Positions 55,126-64,000 of a stretch of 64,000 bases of DNA are shown piece by piece. This DNA comes from Ancylostoma caninum (taxonomy: Eukaryota; Nematoda; Chromadorea; Rhabditida; Ancylostomatidae). Each line of letters begins with the position of its first letter. Position 1 is the stretch's first letter. Position numbers and translations under genes: made by a program. The DNA lies in NCBI GenBank assembly GCA_037903475.1, contig JBAJFG010000226.1, positions 372,001-436,000 on the forward strand, in the 5' to 3' direction. The notes under the pieces are model-generated. The model saw nothing but the letters and a program-made list of their open reading frames with translations. It ran no database searches and had not been told where the DNA came from.

Positions 55126-55639
55126 TTCGAACATATGAACTCCATGTCACTTGGAACAGACATTTGGCAACATATCGTAACAATGAAGACGAAAAAAATG
55201 TTTGATCTGTTAGTGTAAATTATTATTGAACAGTAAATTACTAATGAGCAAACGAATGTATTTTTCTCCCCAATGTCTGTTTTCGCATTCGTGAGAGAGA
55301 CACTACGAAGAAGGAGACATTTATTTGCTGATCAATACTTTACAATAATCGACACCTCCACATGCTACTGAATTCCACTCTATCTCATCACTTTCCAAAC
55401 CACTGTGCCTTGGAAGTTGTCAAATGCTTCTTCCATAACCAGAGATGCTTGGCTTGTTTTTCCATCACTTGAAGGGCGAAAAAAGCACATCAGTTTCAAT
55501 CGTTCTGCGACAAAGCCAAATTTATATGGTGCAATTTTTACAATATCTATCTTCTAAGATGCGCTTGTGGATCTTCATCGTTGGTTCATTTTGCTCGATA
55601 CCTCTATCTATCAAATCATTGCTTCGATAGACAGGTACT
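54351..55639. other. no supported gene; ATTT microsatellite at 55090-55127
   Basis: (TTTA)n at 55090-55127. A plus-strand stretch at 54769-54960 (SSISSAIEVVQSESEMSEIL) is open but isolated. Confidence 0.4.
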
Positions 55640-56540
55640 ATTGATTTGTTCGGAAAGTAATTGGGATTTCTAACCGTTTCAGAAAATAGCTTATTTTCTC
55701 ATAACGAAAGAATATTAATCAATGATATATTTGCCGTTTTATTCGATTATCTTTTGCCATCTTTCTGATAATTTCACAATTCCCCTTTCGTAGAGCTCCT
55801 GGTCTTCTTCAGCAAAAAAAACTGGGCCACATGAGATTTGATATTCTTCGCCAAAGGTTTTCCCAAGTAGTTCTGCGACGATCGAAATAAACGGTAATCG
55901 GATGGCTCAAAATCAGAGCTATATGGTGGATGCAGCATTAATTCCCAACCTAGCTCCAATAATTTTTGTCGAGTCGCCAAACATGTATGCGGTCTAGCAT
56001 TGTCTTGGTGATACTGCTCCTCTGCGACGCGCTAGTTTTGGCCGGTTTTGAAAATTGTCTCATCTAATTTCATCAGTTATCGACAGCAGTGGAGTTGACA
56101 TTCTGGTTCCTTGGGAACACCTCAAAATATATCACACCTTTGTAGTCCACCAAACTGATAGGAGATCAGCTTTGGACATAGTTTGAGCAAGTACATCCGG
56201 CTTCGACCATGATCGTTTACTAGTAACATTATTGTAAGCAACCCGTTTTTCATCACCAGTTACTATTCGCTTCAAAAATGGGTCATCTTCATTGCCTTTT
56301 AAGTGCAAATCACAGATGCTAACTCGGTGCGTTAAGCGAATTTCCTTCAACTCATGTGGCACCCAAACATCTAGCTTTTTTATTAGGCCAAGTCTTTTGA
56401 TATGCTCGTGAACTGTTCCAATGGATGCGCTGATCTTCTAAGCGAGTTCTCCTATGGTTGCATGACGGTTGGCTTCGATTACTGCCATCAACTGATCATC
56501 ACGAACGCTTAGAACGCTGAAGCGAAAAATTACCAAAAGG
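55640..56540 (-). pseudogene. mariner transposase relic 2
   Basis: The minus strand carries ANRHATIGELA-like sequence near 56460, VPHELKEIRLTHRVSICDLH, PFLKRIVTGDEKRVAYNNV (second catalytic aspartate region), then, after a frame change, WELMLHPPYSSDFEPSDYRL (third catalytic region, D34D type). Stops and shifts near 56130 and 56020 abolish function. The left end TTTGTTCGGAAAGTAATTGG resembles a mariner terminus; the N-terminal end is missing. Confidence 0.85.
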
Positions 56541-56799
56541 AAATTTTGTGAACCAATTATCACATGTGCTCCGTGATAAGGATTAACACCACATGAATTA
56601 CATCATGAGAAGCATCATCAGTTCTTTTGTCACTATGGAAGTAAAATAGCGAAATATGCCAGAAATGCTCCTTCTAACACTCCATGTTTGAATAAATCAT
56701 AAATGCGAATGGAAATGAAATTTGCGCACTTTTCTCAAAGAGAAATACGTTCCTACCTCGGAAACATTTCCTTCAAACATGCAAGAAATACGCTCTCCA

Positions 56800-57207
56800 T
56801 CACTCCTTCTCTCCACTAGGTCCTCTGAAAACGCCACCATTCTCGTCCATAACACCGCTGACACATCCAGGGCCGCACTTCGCTCTCCGACACACATCCA
56901 CATCTAGGGCCGCACTTCGCACTCTGACACACATGTTTTTAGTCTGTGAGCCATCCAGCGTTTCGTATAATTCGTCTTTTACAGCATTTTCGCACAAGTT
57001 ACAGCAGCATCTACTTAGTTTTTTTTTCGCAGCTTGTACTTGGGCAGTGCAGAGAGCGAGTTGGTCTTTTGTTGAGCCTTTCAGGCTTAAGCATCTCCTA
57101 AAGGTCTTCGTCCCAGAACCATGCTCTTTATCGCGGATAACGCGATCAAAAATTGCTCCGAGCATCGAGCTTTTTCGCGCGTTCTTATCGTGCATTCCAT
57201 CGCACAA
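56800..57207 (-). CDS. unrecognised 135-residue open frame
   Basis: A cysteine- and lysine-rich frame with ARKSSMLGAIFDRVIRDKEH and KKLSRCCCNLCENAVKDELY. No signal peptide; its last third overlaps a local duplication (AGGGCCGCACTTCGC twice near 56870 and 56908). Short inverted repeats flank its start (GCTCCGAGCATCGAG near 57151 and 57216). A coding role is uncertain. Confidence 0.25.
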   Translation of the reverse strand: MCDGMHDKNARKSSMLGAIFDRVIRDKEHGSGTKTFRRCLSLKGSTKDQLALCTAQVQAAKKKLSRCCCNLCENAVKDELYETLDGSQTKNMCVRVRSAALDVDVCRRAKCGPGCVSGVMDENGGVFRGPSGEKE

Positions 57208-57522
57208 AAATCGTTTAAAAGGTCTCGATGCTCGGAGCCGTCAGCGTGTGATTGAAAACAGTCCTTTTTCTCTTGTATCAGTTTTTCCTTTTTTCTTTAT
57301 TGTATCAGGAGAATTCTCTCGCTCATTGGTGCTGTATTTTTTCTCTTAGTAGATCACGATGTTTTAGTTCGCAGAGTGTGTTTGTGTCGCTGTTTTATTC
57401 AAACTTAAATTCTGGGGTTTAATTACCCAAGTTTGAGGTAAAACGCCTTTGCCCTGGTGTTGTGGTGACAGCGGAGCCCAAGTCGGCAACACACGCACAG
57501 AACCACCGAAAAAGCAATTTTA

Positions 57523-57596
57523 TGGTGCATCGGCCGGGAAACGAACCCGGGCCGCCCGCGTGGCAGGCGAGCATTCCACCACTGAACCACCGATGC
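57523..57596 (-). tRNA. tRNA-Gly(GCC)-like sequence with encoded CCA, probable reverse transcript
   Basis: On the minus strand a complete cloverleaf is present: acceptor stem GCATCGG/CCGATGC, anticodon loop with GCC (57562-57564), T stem CCGGG/CCCGG, discriminator A at 57526, then CCA at 57525-57523. Eukaryotic tRNA genes do not encode CCA. Two near-universal bases differ: position 58 in the T loop is T (57541) instead of A, and position 21 is G (57577) instead of A. A58 is 1-methylated in mature tRNA and provokes misincorporation by reverse transcriptase. The sequence stops exactly where BEL/Pao pol begins. A T5 run 8 bases past the CCA could act as a terminator, so a divergent genuine gene is not excluded. 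Confidence 0.65.
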
Positions 57597-59896
57597 GTCT
57601 TGGACACGCTCAAATCGAGCCCAGATCTACTAACAGGATATCAAGAAATTATAGCAGATCAAGCAGACAAAGGCATCATAGAAGAAATTCCCAACGACCA
57701 GCCTTTGCAGGGCATGACATTGCATTATATCCCACATCAGCCAGTCATTACGCCTCATAAGGACACCACTAAATTACGAATCGTATTTGATGCGTCCTCA
57801 CATTTCAAAGATTGCCCCTCTCTCAACGACATCCTGCATCAAGGTCCGCTGATTCTGCCCGAAATCTATGCCATGCTTCTGCGGTTCCGCATCGCGCCAT
57901 ATGTAGTGATTTCTGACGTAGAGAAAGCCTTTCTCCAGGTACGACTACATGAACTCGATAGGGACGCGACACGTTTCTTATGGGTAAAAGATGTCCAGAA
58001 ACCAATAACAGACGACAATTTGGTGACGTTCCGTTTTACCAGGGTAACATTCGGGTTGAACGTCTTCCCTTTCCTTCTTGGAGGCACAATTCGTTATCAC
58101 TTGAGCTCGACCGTTGAGGACAAGGAACTCGCACAGGAAATCCAAGACAATCTGTATGTGGATAATCTTATACTGTCGGCTGACTCCACCGAAGAGGCGT
58201 TACATAAGTCTCTTTCTTCACGTGAGATTTTTGCAAACATGGGAATGAACTTGCGAGAGTTTCTTTCCAACGACCCCGACTTGAGCAAAAATCTTCCAGC
58301 CGAAGCCCGTGCGAAATCCTCAACCCACAAAGTCTTAGGGATTACCTGGGACTCAAACGACGACACGCTCAGTATCTCTTGTAACATTCTCAACTCCGAC
58401 ATAGTCACCAAACGCGTAGTGGCACGGCGCATTGCATCGATTTACGACCCCTTTGGTTGGACGGTGCCATTACTCACGCAAGCTAAATTATTCCAGCAAG
58501 ACCTATGGAAACACAAACTGGGATGGGATGAACCACTTTCGGTGACACTGAGCACTCAATGGACTGACATCATACAAAAGGTCGACGGATTTCATCGATC
58601 GTTTCCACGAAACATTATAAATGAGCACACCAACTTGGGCCTGGCCATATTCGCCGACGCTAGCTCCGTCGCAATGGCAGCCTGTGCCTACCTTTTCACC
58701 AATAGCAATTCGACCCTTATCATGGCAAAGTGCAAGCTGCCCTCCATCAAATCTACTAGCACAATCCCGAAACTCGAAATGAACGCCATCACAATCGCAT
58801 CTCGCTTGCTATACTCCATCACTCAGGCACTAAAAACACGTCTTTCAAGCCACCTATACCAGTTATACATCTTCTCTGACTCTCAGATAGCACTGAGTTG
58901 GCTTACCTCACCATTACATCGGGCACAGCTAGGTCGTCTCGTTGAAAATCGCCTCCGAGAAATACGCCGTATCACGGAGGAATTGAGAAGTGAGGGCTTT
59001 ACAGTGGAATTCCGGTATATTCCTACCACAGACAATCCCGCGGATGCAGGAACTCGCGGACTGAACAAGGAACAACTGCAAAACCACATTTGGTGGTCTG
59101 GACCAAGATTCCTACTTTCTCCAAAAGAGGAATGGCCTTCACCCGAGTACACGCTTAATTTGGACAACTCGCATGAAGAGGAGGAACCTCAAACAATGAT
59201 CAACTTGGTACGTCATACACCATCGACGACACCCTCTTCACCTCTCATTGACTGCCGGCGCTTTCGTTCTCTTCGAATAGCAAAGAAGACCGCACTTGCC
59301 ACGCTGATATTCCTCAAGAAGCTACTACGACCACTCTCCCAGAAACGACTGCAGGAAATTCTTGCTGTGATTCCAGAGCTTCGCCATATCCCGGACACCC
59401 TCGACGATACTACAGGAACAGCTCTACGAGAAGCACGTATATTCCTCCTTCGCAACCACCAAGACACGTTGCTCACAAGGGAATACCGTAGAGCGATGAA
59501 CGCCTCTCTCTGTCTCTTCCAGGACAAGGATCGCCTTTGGAAATCAAAGGGACGCCTCGGAAACTCAACTATGACACCGGCAGCTAAACATCCTATCTTC
59601 GTCGCGCCAAACACAAGCCTAGCAGAGCTCATAATCAAAGACGCTCATGGAAAATATCATCAAGGAATTGAACACACTATGGCGACGGTTCGCACTCAAT
59701 ACTGGATACCTAAGCTACGTCAACAAGTACGAAAACTTGTACTCAAATGCGTACTATGCCGACGTTTCAACGCTTTACCCTACCCCTACCCAAATCCAAC
59801 GGATCTTCCACAACGACGAGTAATACGCAGCCGTCCATTTCAACATATCGGACTCGATTTTTTCGATCTCCCAAAAAATCTCGGGCAACACCGTTG
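57597..59896 (+). CDS. BEL/Pao pol: reverse transcriptase, RNase H, integrase N-terminus
   Basis: The frame begins immediately after the tRNA-like sequence with LDTLKSSPDLLTGYQEII, within the region preceding BEL reverse transcriptase; gag and protease are absent, so the element is 5'-truncated. Order: LRIVFDASSHFKDCPSLND, VVISDVEKAFLQVRL (first aspartate), TFGLNVFPFLLGG, NLYVDNLILS (YVDN box), RNase H LAIFADASSVAMAACAY with LEMNA and FSDSQIALSWLT, then the integrase zinc finger HGKYHQGIEHT..CVLCRR and IGLDFFDLP. The RT, RNase H and integrase parts are free of stops. The frame ends early at an A6 run (59871-59876), where one indel would join it to the next frame. Confidence 0.9.
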
Positions 59897-62607
59897 AAAA
59901 CAAGCCATGTGGATGCATCTTTACCTGTACGGTCACTCGCCTAATGCACCTAGAAGTGGTTCCCAGTATGAGCACCGAAGATTTCATCAACGCTTTCCGC
60001 CGCTTTGTCGCACGCCGAGGAATTCCAGACACCATCACCTGTGATAACGCTCCCACATTCCTCCTTAGCGAAAAAATTTTAGCAGATGGAACACGCACCA
60101 CAGCGCTACATCCAGACGCAAGCACTACATTCGCAGAGCAGGAAATTCAGTGGATACACATCACCCCCTATGCACCATGGCAAGGCGGGTTTTATGAGCG
60201 CTTGATCAAATCGGTGAAACATGCTCTGTACAAAGCACTCAAAACCACACGGTGTATTTCCGGAGATAGTCTTCGCACTATCATCACCGAAATTGAAGCA
60301 TGTCTCAATTCAAGACCATTAACGTATCAAGGAGCAACCCAAGAGGACTTCACAACAATTCGTCCTATCGACTTCTTACAGAACGAGCTCGACATCACGA
60401 TACCACTAGAGCATGTCGCTTCAAGTGCGACTAACGATCCGGACTATCTCCCCTCCGAGGAGGCACGAGCTCTACAGACAAGACAAGAGGTTATCGGCGC
60501 TCTCAGATCTTCATGCCGAATAACCGAAACGTTTTGGACTACGTGGCATGACATATATCTGACCAGCCTACGAGAAACACACAAAACGAGGATAGATAAC
60601 CGCCGTTATGGCCCGAATAACCCTTCAGTGGGAGACATTGTCCTCGTCAGTGATCCCATTTTACCTCGAAATGACTGGAAGATGGCCCGAATTACAGATC
60701 TTCGCACCGGGTCCGATGGCAATATCCGCGAAGCCGAACTTGTAACATCCACCAGAAGAACAATTCATCGCCCTGTGAATCTCTTGATCCCCCTCGAGAT
60801 TCAAGAACACACAGACCACCAACCCACGGAATTCGCAGATGACACGTCAACCGCTGCGACTCCCCCCACTATCGCTCCACACCGATACAATCTGCGACCA
60901 CGAAATAGACGGCCTGTACAGCCTACTATATCAATAATCCAGACACACCCCACGCGTCACACGAGAAAATGGTTTCTTTTCCATCTCATGCTATTCTCCC
61001 TTTTGACGCTCGGCGCAACCAAACCCTCGACAAACATGCACATCACCTGTACGAACAACGGCGTCCTGGTCTCTACCACGGCTAACCACAGTTTTCAAAT
61101 TTGCGCCGATAACCATTGCGAATTCCACGTGGCACTGAAGAATCCTTACCTTGTGAAATTTCCAGCACATTCAACATTACATGATCACGTGATCATGTTG
61201 AAATGGAATACGGAAGGACAGTTATCCACAATGACGACCGTTTGCCCGGCGCTAGATTTCTGTGAGAATCTCGACTGTTGGTTTTGCATCCCAGTTCTAC
61301 TCAATCCTGAGTGCTGGCCGATGGGAGCCCTTTTTCTGGCCATGCTACTCCTGTACCTAGCGGTAGCAACTCTCTACCTGCTTCTTTACGTTCCTATGAC
61401 TATAGGAAAACCAATCCGTCTTCTGCTCCAAGGTGCAGCTACCATTCTGTTGTTCTTCATCTGCAACCTTGGCAAATTATGCCTCATACTCTTCCGAAGA
61501 GTAGGCTCACGACGACGGCCAACTCGCAGCGAACGCTTCGCGGCCGCGTTAGCAGTTGTAGCTTGTTTGGCATCACAATATCACGTCTGGGCTACCGCAT
61601 GTCAACATGTCAATGTGTTTGAACACCATGCCACATTGTGCACCACCTCCAATGGCCAGGAACGGTGCCAGGTTGCACTCACTGAGCTCTTAAAGATCAA
61701 CACATTCCACCGAGAGGCATGCCTTCGTTTGACACATAATTCCACACTCGTCGCCAATATTCGTGTGCGATGGAAAGGATTATATCTACGCTGCGAACAG
61801 GAGACGATTTATTTCACACGAGCAACCTCCTTACATGTCATGGATAGTAAACGCTGCCCACACATGGGTTCATGCGTAAACGGAAAATGTGCCGATGTGT
61901 CTACCTCCAGCCTCATCCCTGAACTACATCCGGCAAACCAATTTACCGGACGCACAGGTTGTCTCGAATCCTGCGGTGGGTTGGGATGTGACTGTTTTTA
62001 CCCCAGCTCAGGGCGCTTATTCTACCGCATATACGCCGTTCCCCGTTCACCTACAGTATATGAGGCTTTCCGATGCTTGCGATGGTCAGAGCAGGTAAAA
62101 CTCGAAGTTACCATCGACACAACACACCCCTTCAAGGCCTCGCATCGGTTCGTGGAAACAGCAGCACCCAACATACCGATCATACTTCCTTCGCTCCGAG
62201 TTACAATGACGTCCTTATCACTACCACCCATACCGTCACTGAACACTGACTTCATCACTGACGGCCATGACACCTCTCTTTGGACATCCACACTGAAACC
62301 ACACCTCCTCTGCATATCTAAAGAAAACGCCACATCTGCTCAATGTGCCTTCACAGAAGACTGGCAGTGCGACGCCGCCGAAAGCAAGGTCAAATGTCAT
62401 TGCTCTGGTTTCCCCATCGAACGAGAATTCAGCAAGGTGGAGCGAAAACTCCCCCTCAAAACCGCCTCGTGGGAGTTATCTCAACGACATGACCATACCA
62501 TCATAGCCAAAATTCCAAGCATGGTATCCGCAGAGTTCGTTATCAACTTTAATGACACCTACGACACCTCCTCGTTGCTGATCCATCACGACAGATGTAC
62601 CATATAA
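59897..62607 (+). CDS. BEL/Pao integrase core and C-terminus followed by envelope
   Basis: Continues integrase with TCDNAPTFLL (second aspartate) and QGGFYERLIKSVKHALYKA (catalytic glutamate), then the C-terminal domain to about 60940. The same frame goes on into an envelope-like protein: a leader WFLFHLMLFSLLTLGA, a cysteine-rich ectodomain, membrane spans (LFLAMLLLYLAVATLYLLLY), a second cysteine-rich ectodomain with GCLESCGGLGCDCFYP, which resembles the fusion-loop region of phlebovirus-type Gc (class II) glycoproteins. Nematode BEL elements are known to have acquired such an envelope. A TAA (62605-62607) ends the frame early. Confidence 0.85.
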
Positions 62608-63174
62608 AACAGCGTTTTACAAGGTTGTTATCATTGCCCGAAAGGGGCTCAAACTCGCGTAAAATGCAAAGCGGATACAGAAACTTTGGGTGAAATTCTC
62701 TGTGGAAATGACGCCTTTGTAATACCTTGCGCCAACGACGCCCCAGAATCCTTACTACGATTCAACTTCGACTCAGCGCGTCAATTCATCAATTGTTCCA
62801 TATCTTGTGGCGCAACAAGACAGTACTTTATCTTGGCTGGCGTTTTGAAATATGTCGATAGCTTGAATATCCCAATAAGAACCATCTTACATGGGAATAG
62901 TACGCTATATCACGAGATCGAATGGCCCGACTTTTATCACATTTTCGACGCCATCTGTATCTGGTACAAAACGCTCCTTCTTGGCATTGTTATCGTTGCA
63001 TTCGCGCTTTTGCTATCCTATCTTTTTCTACCGACTGTGGGATTGGCCCTCCTGCATTGTCTCGCACGCAGCGTTCTGATGCTTCTCATATGCCCATGGC
63101 ACGTTCTCCGATTCCTACGCAAAAAACTAGGTCGCCGAAAACTACCCACTAAAACGCACGAAAAAACTGTTTAA
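62608..63174 (+). pseudogene. envelope C-terminal part beyond the early stop
   Basis: The same frame is open again from 62608 to 63174, with further paired cysteines, a membrane anchor (LLLGIVIVAFALLLSYLFL) and a basic cytoplasmic tail. A single TAA thus separates the anchor from the ectodomain in this copy; without an anchor the product would be soluble. No sequence reconstruction is attempted. Confidence 0.8.
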
Positions 63175-63266
63175 CTCCCTTAACTCCTCACTGCTTAGTT
63201 CACCAAAAAATATATAGTTCGACAACTTAGACCACCAACTCCGCCAACACTTTTTTTTTGTAGACC
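63175..63266 (+). promoter_or_regulatory. T9 tract and splice acceptor before the last ORF
   Basis: T9-GTAG at 63251-63263 is an acceptor-like site three bases before the ATG of the next ORF. It suggests that the downstream ORF is expressed from a spliced or trans-spliced RNA. Confidence 0.5.
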
Positions 63267-64000
63267 ATGGACGACGCAGTTTACACCAATCGCTTAAAAT
63301 GGGACTTCTCTCGCCTACAAGCAACGATTGGCAATCTTCCACCACCTCAACTTGTGTACGATCAGATTATTTGTTCATCTGAACGCCTACGCACATTGAC
63401 ACTATCTTTGTCCTCTATAGGCAATCGTATAAGTATGCTTCGTGTACCGCTCCTTAGCTGGCAAGAACGCAGCGAGACACATCAAATCCTCACGCTTACC
63501 GCTGAGAACCTGCGCTTGAAATTTTTGCTTGTGCGCTCAGAACTACGATCACTCTGGCGAATTCCACCTCTGCTCTTCGCGACCGACTCGATCAGAACTT
63601 TTGTGTGGCACGCGACGTTGAATCGACCACACTACGACGATGACGGCCAACCTCTGATGCTTAATTCCGATGAGATTGAAACAATCATTTCGGATTCCCT
63701 TGACACACTAGACGATCATCTAGCATCGCTACACGACATTGGAGAGGACCTTTTGGAACATCAGAACGCGTACGAGCTTTCGTTTCGTGATTATGTCCTC
63801 CGGAATCTTTCCAACATTACCCATCTTCTGCATCATGCTGCGCCAAAGCATAGCCGCAAGGGCTCGCGAAAACCCGTCAAAGCCGATTCCAACTCTTGGC
63901 AACCAGCCACTCGAAAACGGGGGCGGGAAGGCGACGACGACGACGCTGACAAAGAGAATAAAAGGAGAAATCAAGAAGAAGATGAAGAACGCACAATCAG
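63267..64000 (+). CDS. BEL-associated downstream ORF, open to the window edge
   Basis: An ATG in good context (ACCATGG) opens a frame of at least 244 codons that runs off the window. It starts MDDAVYTNRLKWDFSRLQAT, is predicted helical with heptad-like leucines (LRTLTLSLSSIGNRISML, LASLHDIGEDLLEHQNAY), and ends in a highly charged stretch, ATRKRGREGDDDDADKENKR, like a nuclear localisation signal beside an acidic patch. No cysteines knuckle is seen so far. It follows the envelope by 92 bases. It may be an accessory protein, or the gag of a second element or of a rearranged copy; the family is not recognised. Confidence 0.7.
   Translation, partial: MDDAVYTNRLKWDFSRLQATIGNLPPPQLVYDQIICSSERLRTLTLSLSSIGNRISMLRVPLLSWQERSETHQILTLTAENLRLKFLLVRSELRSLWRIPPLLFATDSIRTFVWHATLNRPHYDDDGQPLMLNSDEIETIISDSLDTLDDHLASLHDIGEDLLEHQNAYELSFRDYVLRNLSNITHLLHHAAPKHSRKGSRKPVKADSNSWQPATRKRGREGDDDDADKENKRRNQEEDEERTI

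Noticed and set aside
57462..57596. BEL pol reading frame starting at the ATG at 57462
   Set aside because: The frame merely reads through the tRNA-like sequence; BEL similarity begins only after 57597.

Overview
The window looks like repeat-dense chromosome of a parasitic nematode, probably a clade V strongylid/hookworm type. The evidence is: host exons bounded by TTTCAG-type acceptors and GTAAG donors, a nematode-type astacin protease, and a nematode mobilome (RTE, CR1-like, mariner, hAT MITEs, Penelope-like, Ty3-like and BEL/Pao with an envelope gene). The species cannot be fixed from the sequence alone. Most of the 64 kb is mobile or tandem DNA; real host genes are few and in small exons.

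Layout. 1-690: mariner relic. 0.99-1.84 kb (minus): two exons that resemble an organic solute transporter alpha (OSTA) gene, with a hAT MITE in the intron. 3.1-3.6 kb: 125-bp tandem/inverted repeat. 6.0-6.4 kb: weak two-exon secreted candidate. 10.0-16.0 kb: fold-backs, MITEs, hAT-like element and two minisatellites. 16.0-16.9 kb: 3' end of a non-LTR element. 17.2-23.3 kb: a 6-kb unit flanked by 642-bp LTR-like direct repeats, without gag-pol and full of the hexamer ATGGTA. 24.3-25.9 kb (minus): astacin metalloprotease gene with a nonsense codon. 26.0-27.8 kb: deleted RTE. 27.9-28.2 kb: small three-exon gene. 29.4-31.4 kb: long fold-back, tandem duplication, LTR remnant and minisatellite.

32.8-37.95 kb (minus): Penelope-like element whose GIY-YIG endonuclease lies N-terminal to the reverse transcriptase (permuted order), with a probable intron and a 2-kb minisatellite-bearing insertion splitting the ORF. 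38.7-41.8 kb (plus): unrecognised seven-exon gene with a mariner relic in one intron and a solo LTR inside exon 3. 42.0-48.6 kb: Penelope 3' fragments, a 51-bp minisatellite and a CR1-like element. 51.9-53.7 kb: Ty3/gypsy relic with a nested MITE. 55.6-56.5 kb: mariner relic. 57.5-64.0 kb: a tRNA-Gly(GCC) sequence with encoded CCA fused directly to a 5'-truncated BEL/Pao element (pol, class II-like envelope, then a further ORF running off the window).

The mobile elements explain one another by nesting: insertion points in reading frames (Penelope ORF, exon 3 of the unknown gene, Ty3 pol) expose exact ends and target duplications. The observations I rate highest are the apparent reverse transcript of a mature tRNA next to BEL, the permuted Penelope-like element, the strand-biased ATGGTA motif cloud, and the unrecognised multi-exon gene.
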